DNA of 64,000 bases from UBA7672 sp965229115 (GTDB lineage Bacteria; Pseudomonadota; Alphaproteobacteria; Caulobacterales; Hyphomonadaceae): positions 3,100,001-3,164,000 of the forward strand of contig CBDDIR010000003.1 in the NCBI GenBank assembly GCA_965229115.1. The letters run 5' to 3'. The notes beneath the pieces were generated by a model. It did not search any database. It saw only the letters and a list, made by a program, of their open reading frames with translations, and had not been told where the DNA came from. The position numbers and the translations under genes are program-made. Positions 16,839-24,172 of the stretch are shown here, piece after piece. The first letter of the stretch is position 1; every line of letters starts with the position of its first letter.

Positions 16839-16856
16839 TGTCTCAGGACTGAGACA
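16839..16856. promoter_or_regulatory. Palindromic operator TGTCTCA-GGAC-TGAGACA
   Basis: A perfect 7-bp inverted repeat with a four-base spacer sits 112 bases upstream of the aldehyde dehydrogenase start, between it and the GAF-Fis regulator gene. TGTCTCA/TGAGACA palindromes are known targets of AcoR/MimR-like Fis-type regulators, so this is the likely binding site of the neighbouring protein. No clear sigma-54 promoter was seen beside it. Confidence 0.7.
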
Positions 16857-16883
16857 GGTGCTGACAGATTTCGCAAAAGCCGG

Positions 16884-17867
16884 TCAGATCAGACCCAGCC
16901 GCTCCATCTTGCGATACAACGTCGCCCGGCTCACGCCGAGCACACGCGCAGCCGCCGAAACATTTCCATCCGCGCCTGCAAGCGCCCGCCGTATCGCGCC
17001 GCGCTCGGCTTCAGCGAAATCCGCACCCGGCGCATCGCCCTGTAGAATGTCGGACGCCGGCAGCGCGCTATCGATCCGCTCGTCCGTGATCCCGAACGCA
17101 GCCCGCGCCGCACGCGTTGCGCCGATCACCAGATCGTCGCGATCCAGCGCCAGCAAGGCCGACCCATCGCTCGACGGCGCCAGCATGATGCGCGCATGCG
17201 GAAACGCCTCGCGGAAAGCCTGCGCCTCGATCGCCCGCGCCGCATCCTGCACCGCAGCCGAGATCAGCCCCATGAAGCCTTCGGTGATATCGCCCCGCGC
17301 CGACGACACATCCAGCGCGCCCGCGAGTTCGCCGCGATGATCGAACACCGGCGCATCGATGCAGGACAGGCCGATATTGCGCGTGTGGAAATGCTGGTCG
17401 CGATGGATCGTCACCGCGCGCTTTTCAGCCAGACACGTCCCGATCCCGTTCGTGCCTTCCGACGCCTCGCTCCACACCGCGCCCGGCCACAGCCGCCACG
17501 AATGGAAAGTCGCATCATCCGCCGCAGCGCCCCGCCGATCCACGGCCACGCCATTGCGATCCGTCAGCAGGACACAGCACCCCGTGCCGCCAACCGCATG
17601 GTAAAGTTTATCCAGCGCGCCCTGCGCCGCGGAGAGCAACGATCCCATCCCATCGCGGGCTTCATGCAGGCGATAGTCGGTCACCGTCTCAGGCGGCGCA
17701 GACGTATCGGGTTTCAGACCGTGAATCGTCAGAGACCGCCGCCAGGAAGCAGCCAGCGACGAACGCGCCGGCGCAGATCCATCGCGCAGCACGGCGAGGA
17801 CATGGTCCGAATGACGGGTTCCAGCGTTGGTCGCCACAGGCTCTCCGTGGTCACGGATGTGGAACAT
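16884..17867 (-). CDS. GAF-Fis transcriptional regulator (AcoR-like, lacking AAA+ domain)
   Basis: 327 residues from ATG 17867; an ATG three codons upstream is also possible. The N-terminal part includes SSLAASWRRSLTIHGLKPD, typical of AcoR-type activators. A GAF sensor domain follows (GGTGCCVLLTDRNGVAVDRRG to LAGALDVSSARGD). A C-terminal Fis helix-turn-helix reads GNVSAAARVLGVSRATLYRKM. The sigma-54-contacting AAA+ domain with GAFTGA is absent, so it cannot be a classical enhancer-binding protein. It probably regulates the downstream aldehyde dehydrogenase through the palindrome at 16839-16856. Confidence 0.82.
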   Translation of the reverse strand: MFHIRDHGEPVATNAGTRHSDHVLAVLRDGSAPARSSLAASWRRSLTIHGLKPDTSAPPETVTDYRLHEARDGMGSLLSAAQGALDKLYHAVGGTGCCVLLTDRNGVAVDRRGAAADDATFHSWRLWPGAVWSEASEGTNGIGTCLAEKRAVTIHRDQHFHTRNIGLSCIDAPVFDHRGELAGALDVSSARGDITEGFMGLISAAVQDAARAIEAQAFREAFPHARIMLAPSSDGSALLALDRDDLVIGATRAARAAFGITDERIDSALPASDILQGDAPGADFAEAERGAIRRALAGADGNVSAAARVLGVSRATLYRKMERLGLI

Positions 17868-18031
17868 AGGCGCCATTCCCGGCCGACCGCAACTGAGGCC
17901 CAGCCCGCCCGGCGCGCCGGAAAGCCCCGAAATCCCCGCCAGATCACGTGTAAGCACGCTTTCTGGAGCCCCTACCCGCTTGATCGGCAACGCGATATGA
18001 GTGCGCCAACAAAAGACCGAGGAGACGACCC

Positions 18032-18493
18032 ATGCGCCTGACCCTGCTTGCTGCATCTGCTCTGGCTTTCGCTGCCTGCAGCGAATCCAAGCCCGCCGAA
18101 ACGCCCGCCGCGGAGGCTCCGGCCGCCGAGACGGCAGCCCCGGCGCACGACATGTCGACCATGGACGACACCATGAAGTCGGCCGACGCCGCTGACGACG
18201 CCAACACCGCCGAAACCACCGACGGCTTCACCTTCCACACCATCGGCGCAAAGATCGAAAGCGTGCACCTGCCCACCGCCCCCGGCGTCACCTGGGTCGC
18301 CACCACCACCGACACCACCCTCGTCGACATCGGCGAAGCCAAGGACGAAACCATGCCCGACGGCTCGACGCATCACGTCGTGAAAGTGACGCCGAAGATT
18401 TCGGGCAATGCCGTCGTGAAATTCGAGAAGCACCAGGGCGACGCATCGACCCCGGTCGTCGAGACGCGCAACATCAACTTCATGATCCACTAG
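18032..18493 (+). CDS. Hypothetical lipoprotein
   Basis: 153 residues. Lipoprotein signal with lipobox AFAAC (Cys 16), followed by a low-complexity Ala/Glu/Pro linker to about residue 60. A compact beta-rich domain follows (FTFHTIGAKIESVHLPTAPG to the end). The C-terminal HHVVKVTPKISGNAVVKFEK is faintly reminiscent of chagasin-type inhibitor strands, but the key loops are not convincing and no function is assigned. A strong terminator follows the gene. Confidence 0.65.
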   Translation: MRLTLLAASALAFAACSESKPAETPAAEAPAAETAAPAHDMSTMDDTMKSADAADDANTAETTDGFTFHTIGAKIESVHLPTAPGVTWVATTTDTTLVDIGEAKDETMPDGSTHHVVKVTPKISGNAVVKFEKHQGDASTPVVETRNINFMIH

Positions 18494-18524
18494 GATTACT
18501 GTTGATCGTTGGACAAAAGGAAAA

Positions 18525-18556
18525 GGGCGCGGTGAGAACCGCGCCCTTCGCCTTTT
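18525..18556 (+). terminator. Rho-independent terminator
   Basis: A 9-bp perfect stem (GGGCGCGGT 18525-18533 with ACCGCGCCC 18538-18546) is followed by TTCGCCTTTT. It ends the lipoprotein gene and, read from the other strand, faces the EF-hand gene. Confidence 0.85.
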
Positions 18557-18595
18557 CGTACGCCGGTGCGTACGACCAGCCCACCGTAGCGGTGG

Positions 18596-18916
18596 TTATT
18601 CGCCCGGAGCCGATGCCGGCGCCGAGTGCTTGGCCTCAGCCCATTTCTGGAACTCGGCCTTCGAGAGACCTTTGCTCTTGTCGGTATCGTAGGTGTCGAA
18701 GCCAGCTTGCGTGACCGTCTTGTCGGCCTTCTGGACTTCAGCCAGCGACAGCGAACCATTCTTGTCGGTGTCGTGCGCAGCGAACTTGTCTTCATGTGCC
18801 GGCTTGGACGGCATTGCGGCCCCGCCTTCAGACGGCGGCTGTGATGCCACTTGCGCAAGCGCCGACGCGCTACCAAAGGCGAGAAGCGTTGCGGAAGCGA
18901 TAAGGACTTTCATCAT
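18596..18916 (-). CDS. Exported EF-hand calcium-binding protein
   Basis: 106 residues. Sec signal peptide (VLIASATLLAFGSASALA) and then two EF-hand loops. The first, DTDKNGSLSLAE, is canonical. The second, DTDKSKGLSKAE, has Lys where Gly is usual at loop position 6 and may bind weakly. Probably a periplasmic calcium-binding or calcium-buffering protein. Two consecutive ATG codons (18916 and 18913) are possible; GAGG precedes both. Confidence 0.8.
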   Translation of the reverse strand: MMKVLIASATLLAFGSASALAQVASQPPSEGGAAMPSKPAHEDKFAAHDTDKNGSLSLAEVQKADKTVTQAGFDTYDTDKSKGLSKAEFQKWAEAKHSAPASAPGE

Positions 18917-19266
18917 GGGGGTAGGTTCCTCTACTGCTCTGTTATCGAGACAGGTTGCGACGTGAGCTCGTCGCCCCATGCAAACCCAAACGATGCCGCG
19001 CGGCATCGGTTTCAGGTTCCATGCTGAACAATGCTTCATGACCTCGTCGCCACTTTTCTGGCTTCGAAGGTTCCAGCCTGACTTGGCAGGCTTTTCAAAA
19101 TGGCAAGACGCAAAGCTGCGCGCGAGCCTATCCAATCTTTCACGGGAACCCGCATGCACAGCGTCAGTTCCGCGCGATTCAGTTCGCCGCATTGCACCTG
19201 TCCCATCTCTGCCACAACTCTGGTTCAGAAGGGGAACGGTGGCGGGACATCAGCGGTTGGCAGGTC

Positions 19267-19491
19267 ATGAAACCCGAGAAGAAATTCCCACCCGGCGCCC
19301 ACGTCACATGGAAGTGGGGCGAGCAGATCCTCCACGGCATCGTGCAGAAGGTCTTCACGCATCGTATCGAGCGCACAATGAAGGGCGCTACGGTGACGCG
19401 TGACGCCAGCAGGAAGAACCCCGCCTATCTCATCCAGCTGGATGATGGCGACGACATCTTCCTCAGCCACAATGATCTGCGCTCGACCTAG
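19267..19491 (+). CDS. DUF2945 (hypervirulence-associated TUDOR-like domain) protein
   Basis: 74 residues. GAHVTWKWGEQILHGIVQKV, then KNPAYLIQLDDGDDIFLSHNDL, are the two conserved halves of the small DUF2945/TUDOR-like domain. Function is unknown; members are widespread in proteobacteria. The ATG at 19267 starts exactly at the domain. The stop codon overlaps that of the converging GFA-family gene. Confidence 0.75.
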   Translation: MKPEKKFPPGAHVTWKWGEQILHGIVQKVFTHRIERTMKGATVTRDASRKNPAYLIQLDDGDDIFLSHNDLRST

Positions 19492-20033
19492 AGCTCATCG
19501 CCGAACGGCGGATCGAACAGCTCGGCAGTCTTGGCCGCGCGCTTGCGCGACTTCTCGACGGTAACGCCGGGATAGCCCTTCAGCGGACCAACCGGCGCGC
19601 CGAGATAGGCCCAGTCCTGAAGCTGCTCGATCGCGACGTGATACTTCACCTCGCGTCCGGTTCTTCCGGCGAAGAGCGAGCGCGGCAGATTGATCATCTT
19701 CGGCGAATGCCCGCGCGCAAACATCAGCGGCGTGCCGCAACGCGAGCAGAAGTGGCGGACCTGCTTGCGTTCGGCATCGACGAACTTCGCCATGGCGCCC
19801 TCGCCCTTCGTGATCCGCACCTTGCTCTTCCAGCAGCCGACGTAAGTCGCATAGGCCGCGCCATGCACACGGCGGCTCGGCGCGGAATGGTCATGCCAGG
19901 CCCAGAACACCGGGACATCCGTCTCGATCTCCACCGCGCCGCACAGGCACTGGCCGGTGATCGGCTCGGCCGCGGGGCGCAGCTTTGCAGGCTTGGGTTC
20001 AGCGGTTTTTCTTGGCTTCCTGGGCGTAGCCAT
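19488..20033 (-). CDS. GFA/CENP-V family zinc-binding protein
   Basis: 181 residues from ATG 20033, which has GGGGA upstream. After a basic Pro/Lys-rich N-terminus, GQCLCGAVEIET and HFCSRCGTPLMFA are the two zinc-binding Cys clusters of the GFA fold (glutathione-dependent formaldehyde-activating enzyme and relatives). Most family members have no proven activity, so only the fold is asserted. Convergent with the DUF2945 gene, overlapping by four bases. Confidence 0.8.
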   Translation of the reverse strand: MATPRKPRKTAEPKPAKLRPAAEPITGQCLCGAVEIETDVPVFWAWHDHSAPSRRVHGAAYATYVGCWKSKVRITKGEGAMAKFVDAERKQVRHFCSRCGTPLMFARGHSPKMINLPRSLFAGRTGREVKYHVAIEQLQDWAYLGAPVGPLKGYPGVTVEKSRKRAAKTAELFDPPFGDEL

Positions 20034-20108
20034 GGCGAATTTTCCCCGCATCTCGACTGGCGGCAGCAAACATTGGATAATGCCAGCCAATCAAGGCTAT
20101 AGACGCGC

Positions 20109-21203
20109 ATGGCAGACGGAACTCTCACGAAATCGGCCGGTGTCACCGCCGAAGGGTGGCTGACCGACAGCTGGTATTATGCCTGCGCGTCGAAATCGCT
20201 TCCCAAGGGAAAGCAGTTCCGGCGCGTCATCCTGGGTCAGCCGGTCATGCTGGCGCGCACCGAAACGGGCGAGGCGTTTGCCCTTCGCGACATCTGCCCC
20301 CACCGCCTCGTGCCGCTGTCTGCCGGCAAGCAGGTGATTACGGACGGCCAGTCGACCATCGAATGCCCCTATCACGGCTGGCGCTTCGGCACAGACGGCG
20401 GCTGCAAGCACATGCCGTCTCTGGTGAAGACCGAGGACTTCGCCAGCGACCGCGTGAAGGTCCGCCGCTATCCGGTGCACGAGATCAACGGCATGATCTT
20501 CGTCTATGTCGCCGACAATCCGCGCGGCGATGATGTGCCGGCCGTACCTGCGCCCGACTTCAATCTCGGTAAGCTCAAGCCGAAATTCTTCGTTGCGCAA
20601 ATGTTCAACGCCCACATGGACGACGCCGTCGTCGGCCTGATGGACCCCGCGCACGTGCCCTTCGTGCATAACCAATGGTGGTGGCGCCCTCCCAGCACGG
20701 GCCTGCGCCTCAAAGAGAAGCCCTTCGAACCCGCAACCCGCGGCTGGGCCCTCGCGCGCCACAAGCCATCTGGCAATTCGCTGGCGTACAAAGCGCTGAT
20801 GGGTTCGGACGTGACGACCGAGATCGTCTTCCAGATTCCTGGCTTCCGGTGGGAAATCATCGAGGCGAAGAAGGCGCGCATCTTCACGCTCACCTGCCTC
20901 ACGCCGGTGACGCTCAAGAAGACGCGCATCACCCAGATCACCTTCTGGGAAAACGCGCCCCTGCTCGACTTCGCGCTGCCGATCCTGATCCCGGCCGCCG
21001 ATAAATTCCTGAGCCAGGACGGCCACATGGTGAACCTGCAGAACCAGGGTCTGGCCTATCAGCAGAACATGCTCTGGATCGACGACATCGACGTGCAGGC
21101 CAAATGGTATCGCACGCTGAAGAAGGAGTGGGCCGCCGCGCGCAGCGATGGCCGCGACTTCGTCAACCCGATCGAGCCGCGCACCCTGCGCTGGCGCAGC
21201 TAG
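20109..21203 (+). CDS. Rieske non-heme iron oxygenase, alpha-subunit type
   Basis: 364 residues. The Rieske motif is CPHRLVPLSAGK, then CPYHGWRFGTDG. The mononuclear iron facial triad is suggested by MDPAHVPFVHN (two His) with a preceding Asp-rich NAHMDDAVV. Similar to the vanillate demethylase/pheophorbide oxygenase branch. It should hydroxylate or demethylate an unknown substrate using electrons from a separate reductase, not encoded here. A small membrane protein gene starts two bases after its stop. Confidence 0.88.
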   Translation: MADGTLTKSAGVTAEGWLTDSWYYACASKSLPKGKQFRRVILGQPVMLARTETGEAFALRDICPHRLVPLSAGKQVITDGQSTIECPYHGWRFGTDGGCKHMPSLVKTEDFASDRVKVRRYPVHEINGMIFVYVADNPRGDDVPAVPAPDFNLGKLKPKFFVAQMFNAHMDDAVVGLMDPAHVPFVHNQWWWRPPSTGLRLKEKPFEPATRGWALARHKPSGNSLAYKALMGSDVTTEIVFQIPGFRWEIIEAKKARIFTLTCLTPVTLKKTRITQITFWENAPLLDFALPILIPAADKFLSQDGHMVNLQNQGLAYQQNMLWIDDIDVQAKWYRTLKKEWAAARSDGRDFVNPIEPRTLRWRS

Positions 21204-21205
21204 GC

Positions 21206-21595
21206 ATGCTGGCGCGCTGGGGCCGGATCGCAATCATAGCGGTGGTGTTCGCGCTCATCGCATGCGCCGTCGTCAGCGTTCAGTTCATGATGGAAGGTCA
21301 GGCCTTCGATCACCGCTTCATCTGGGCCTGCGCCTTCTTCTCGTGCGGACTGGTCGCGCTCGCGGTCGGTTACGGCCTCGGTGAAGAAACACGACGCGGC
21401 TTTCAGGCGGGCGGTATCCGGCAAGGCAGCATCTGGCTTGCGATCACCGCGCTATGCGTGGGACTGTTCTGGTCGCTGAGCGTTAGAATAGACGGGATAG
21501 CCGGCATGAGCATCGGCCCCTTCCCGCCACTCCTCCTGGTCCTCGGCTTTCCACTCGGCGCAATGGGCCTCCGGCGCGGCAGCCAGAGGCCCTGA
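21206..21595 (+). CDS. Small membrane protein
   Basis: 129 residues with four hydrophobic segments (about residues 7-27, 38-56, 74-90 and 104-120). Its ATG lies two bases after the Rieske oxygenase stop, so translation is probably coupled. Function not recognised. It may assist or simply share a transcript with the oxygenase. The ORF converges with the DUF4386 gene. Confidence 0.6.
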   Translation: MLARWGRIAIIAVVFALIACAVVSVQFMMEGQAFDHRFIWACAFFSCGLVALAVGYGLGEETRRGFQAGGIRQGSIWLAITALCVGLFWSLSVRIDGIAGMSIGPFPPLLLVLGFPLGAMGLRRGSQRP

Positions 21596-21599
21596 CGCA

Positions 21600-22355
21600 T
21601 CAAGCGTGCGCGTAAGCTGCGCGTGAGGGTGCAGACTTGCCAACCGCTTTCGCAATCAACGCGACGCCCACAACCAGCAACCACAGCTCCCAGCTCATGA
21701 AGGCATAGGGAAGCAACTCGATCAACGGCAATTCCGGCATCGAGAGCGATAACAACTCCGTCTGTCCGACAACCCACAACGGCAACGTCGCAAGACCGGC
21801 CACACCGATCCACTTCAGCGCGCCGCCCATACGCACGAGTGCGAGGCCGACGCCAAACGTCCAGACCATGAGCAGCAACTGGCCAAGATGTTCGCCCATG
21901 CCGACACCGGCGAAAGTGTTGAGCGCTTCATAGGTCGTTACAGCCGCCGCACGTTCAGCCGATCCCGGAGCGGCATTCACATACGCCGTCGCCACATTCG
22001 GAATGGCAAACGTCCAGCGCAGCAACGCCGCAGCCTGAAACACGCCCGAAAGCACACCGAACAGCGTGAAGCCCGTCGCCAGCTTCGCCTGCCCATCCTT
22101 CAGCGCCTCGCCCAGCAACATGGCGGCGATCGCAAAGCCGACAGCGCTCAGGCCGAACGTCCACCACGCCAGCACCAGCGGCGAGCCGCCCGCATGAAAC
22201 AGCTCCAGCACCTCCCCGGCAGGCCGGCGCAGCACATCGTCATAATCGAACAACGCGATCAGCGCCGCGTACGGAATGTTGGCGAGCACAGCGACCGCGC
22301 TCAGCGCGATCCCGGCTTTGATGAGTGCAGATCTATTCAGTCCCTCGTTTGTCAT
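21600..22355 (-). CDS. DUF4386 family integral membrane protein
   Basis: 251 residues with about six or seven hydrophobic helices (IALSAVAVLANIPYAALIAL, LVLAWWTFGLSAVGFAIAAM, WLLVVGVALIAKAVG and others). The order and conserved LFHAGG and GVFQAAALLRWTF segments fit DUF4386, a membrane family without known activity. ATG 22355 has GGGAGG just upstream. It is divergent from a TetR gene with a perfect palindrome between them, so it is the probable target of that regulator. Confidence 0.75.
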   Translation of the reverse strand: MTNEGLNRSALIKAGIALSAVAVLANIPYAALIALFDYDDVLRRPAGEVLELFHAGGSPLVLAWWTFGLSAVGFAIAAMLLGEALKDGQAKLATGFTLFGVLSGVFQAAALLRWTFAIPNVATAYVNAAPGSAERAAAVTTYEALNTFAGVGMGEHLGQLLLMVWTFGVGLALVRMGGALKWIGVAGLATLPLWVVGQTELLSLSMPELPLIELLPYAFMSWELWLLVVGVALIAKAVGKSAPSRAAYAHA

Positions 22356-22371
22356 TGCGACACCTCCCATT

Positions 22372-22389
22372 TGTCACCGTCTGGTGACA
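22372..22389. promoter_or_regulatory. Perfect palindromic TetR operator
   Basis: TGTCACC-GTCT-GGTGACA is a perfect 7-bp inverted repeat with four-base spacer, 17 bases before the DUF4386 start and 83 before the TetR start. A further half-site, CGGTGACAA, lies about 22426-22434. It is the likely binding site for the adjacent TetR protein controlling both directions. Confidence 0.7.
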
Positions 22390-22472
22390 TGCAAGAACGA
22401 TCAAGTCAACAACTTGTCCCCAATCGGTGACAACACCTTGTTATCCGGCTAGGTTTTGCGCGGAGATTCGCC

Positions 22473-23093
22473 ATGCCCGCCAAGAAAGCCGCCCCCGCCA
22501 AAGCCACGCGCGATCGCGAGGCCACCGAGCAGAAATTCATCGAGGCCGCCGCCCGCGTGATTGCGCGTGAAGGCGCAGCGGGCCTGGGCGTCAATGCCAT
22601 CGCTGCCGAAGCTGGCGCCGACAAGAAGCTGATCTATCGCTATTTCGGCGGACTGGATGGGCTGCTCGAAGCCATGGGCGCGAACACCTCGTTGTGGATC
22701 GGCGACGCCATAGCCGCCTCGAAAGGCGACTACGCGCAACGCATGTCAGCCGTGTTCTCCGCCTACGCCGCCAAGCTGCGCGATGATCCAGTCCTGCAGA
22801 AGCTGCTGGCGTGGGAGTTGGCCGAACCGTCCGACACGCTGCGCCGCATAGATGCCGCGCGTTCGAAGGCGATGTACGCCATGGTCCCCAAGCTGCGCGG
22901 CGACGAGAAGCCGCCCGCCGGCATTGATGCGCCAGCCGTAAACGCCATCCTGCTCGCTGGTCTCCACTATCTCACGCTCCGCGGCGCCACGATGGGCGGC
23001 TTTTCGGGCCTGCCTCTCAAAACAGAGGCCGATTGGAAGCGCGCCATGGCTGCCTTCGAAGGCCTGCTCGCGCGAACCTACGAGACAGACTAG
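22473..23093 (+). CDS. TetR family transcriptional regulator
   Basis: 206 residues. A basic N-terminus (MPAKKAAPAKATRDREATEQ) is followed by a TetR helix-turn-helix: AARVIAREGAAGLGVNAIAAEAG then KKLIYRYFGGLDGLL. The C-terminal domain presumably binds a ligand. It is divergent from the DUF4386 gene across a perfect palindrome. It is followed 27 bases later by an exported hydrolase gene that may share its transcript. Confidence 0.85.
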   Translation: MPAKKAAPAKATRDREATEQKFIEAAARVIAREGAAGLGVNAIAAEAGADKKLIYRYFGGLDGLLEAMGANTSLWIGDAIAASKGDYAQRMSAVFSAYAAKLRDDPVLQKLLAWELAEPSDTLRRIDAARSKAMYAMVPKLRGDEKPPAGIDAPAVNAILLAGLHYLTLRGATMGGFSGLPLKTEADWKRAMAAFEGLLARTYETD

Positions 23094-23120
23094 GCTCGCG
23101 CCAAAACAGGGGAGAGAAAC

Positions 23121-24053
23121 ATGAGAACGGCCATCATTGCGCTTGCCCTCGCTGTCGCCGGCTGCGCCTCGCCCGCGATCGCACAGCCCGTCACCGCCGC
23201 CAAAGGCACGGACGTGGCGATGGAAGAGCTGACCATCACCTGGGCCAAGCCCGGCATGGATCTGCTCGCGACCGTCTATCGCCCCAAGAACGCCACCAAG
23301 CCTCTGCCTGTTCTGATCGACGTGCACGGCGGCGCGTGGGGATCAGGTGACCGCACCGGCGACGCCCTCTACAGCGCCGCTCTCGCAAAGACAGGCCTCG
23401 TCGTCGTCTCGATCGACTTCCGCCAATCGCCCGCCTTCAAGCACCCGACAGGCAGCGCCGATGTCGCCGCCGCGGTGCGCTATGTTCGCCTGAACGCCAA
23501 GACGCTCAACGCAGATCCCGATCGCATCGGCTTCATCGGATCATCCTCCGGCGCTCACCTAGCCTTGCTCGCAGCGCTGCGACCGGATGCGCCGCAACAC
23601 AAGGGCACGCCGATCCTCGGCCCCGATGGCAACTACGCCGCTCACGACGAAATCTCCGCCACGGTGAACTATGTCGTGGCCATGTGGCCGGTCAGCGATC
23701 CGGCGGCGCGCTATCGCTATGCCAAGCGCGCCAACCTCACGCGCCTCGCTGAACTCACCGACCTCTACTTCACCGACGAGGCCGCCCGCTGGGATGCTTC
23801 CATCCAGCGAATTGTGACATCGGGCGAGGCGAAGACGCTGCCGCCCATCCTCGTCATCCAGCCGGGCGACGACTCCAACATCCCGCAGGATATGACATTC
23901 GACTTGCTTCAGGCCTGGCAGGCGCGCGGCGGCAAGCTCGACTACGCATTCTATCCCGGCCAACCCCACGCCTTCGGCCATCGCGCGTCACCAGCAACGA
24001 CCGATCTCATCGCCACGGTCGGCGCATTCATCGCGCGCCAGAACACGAAATAA
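23121..24053 (+). CDS. Exported alpha/beta hydrolase
   Basis: 310 residues. Signal peptide with a possible lipobox (VAGC), then an alpha/beta-hydrolase-3/BD-FAE-like fold: oxyanion DVHGGAWGSGD, nucleophile elbow GSSSGAH, Asp in PGDDSNIP, and His in PGQPHAFGH. An esterase or lipase-like activity on a small substrate is expected. It lies 28 bases after the TetR gene and about 120 bases before a PQQ dehydrogenase gene on the same strand. Confidence 0.82.
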   Translation: MRTAIIALALAVAGCASPAIAQPVTAAKGTDVAMEELTITWAKPGMDLLATVYRPKNATKPLPVLIDVHGGAWGSGDRTGDALYSAALAKTGLVVVSIDFRQSPAFKHPTGSADVAAAVRYVRLNAKTLNADPDRIGFIGSSSGAHLALLAALRPDAPQHKGTPILGPDGNYAAHDEISATVNYVVAMWPVSDPAARYRYAKRANLTRLAELTDLYFTDEAARWDASIQRIVTSGEAKTLPPILVIQPGDDSNIPQDMTFDLLQAWQARGGKLDYAFYPGQPHAFGHRASPATTDLIATVGAFIARQNTK

Positions 24054-24172
24054 GCGTCCGTCACCGCGACGGAATGCACAGCCCAGGGCAGTTGAAATCT
24101 CCGCCGACAGGCGCGAGGTTGCGACCAACGACATGCGAAAGGCTGCGAGCCGTTCGCGCGGGAGGAATAGCT

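Noticed and set aside
16727..16883. Sigma-54 promoter for the aldehyde dehydrogenase gene
   Set aside because: No convincing GG-N10-GC element at the right spacing, and the adjacent regulator lacks the sigma-54 activation domain.
18032..18493. Chagasin-type protease inhibitor
   Set aside because: Only a vague resemblance in the last strands; the conserved loops of the family could not be found.
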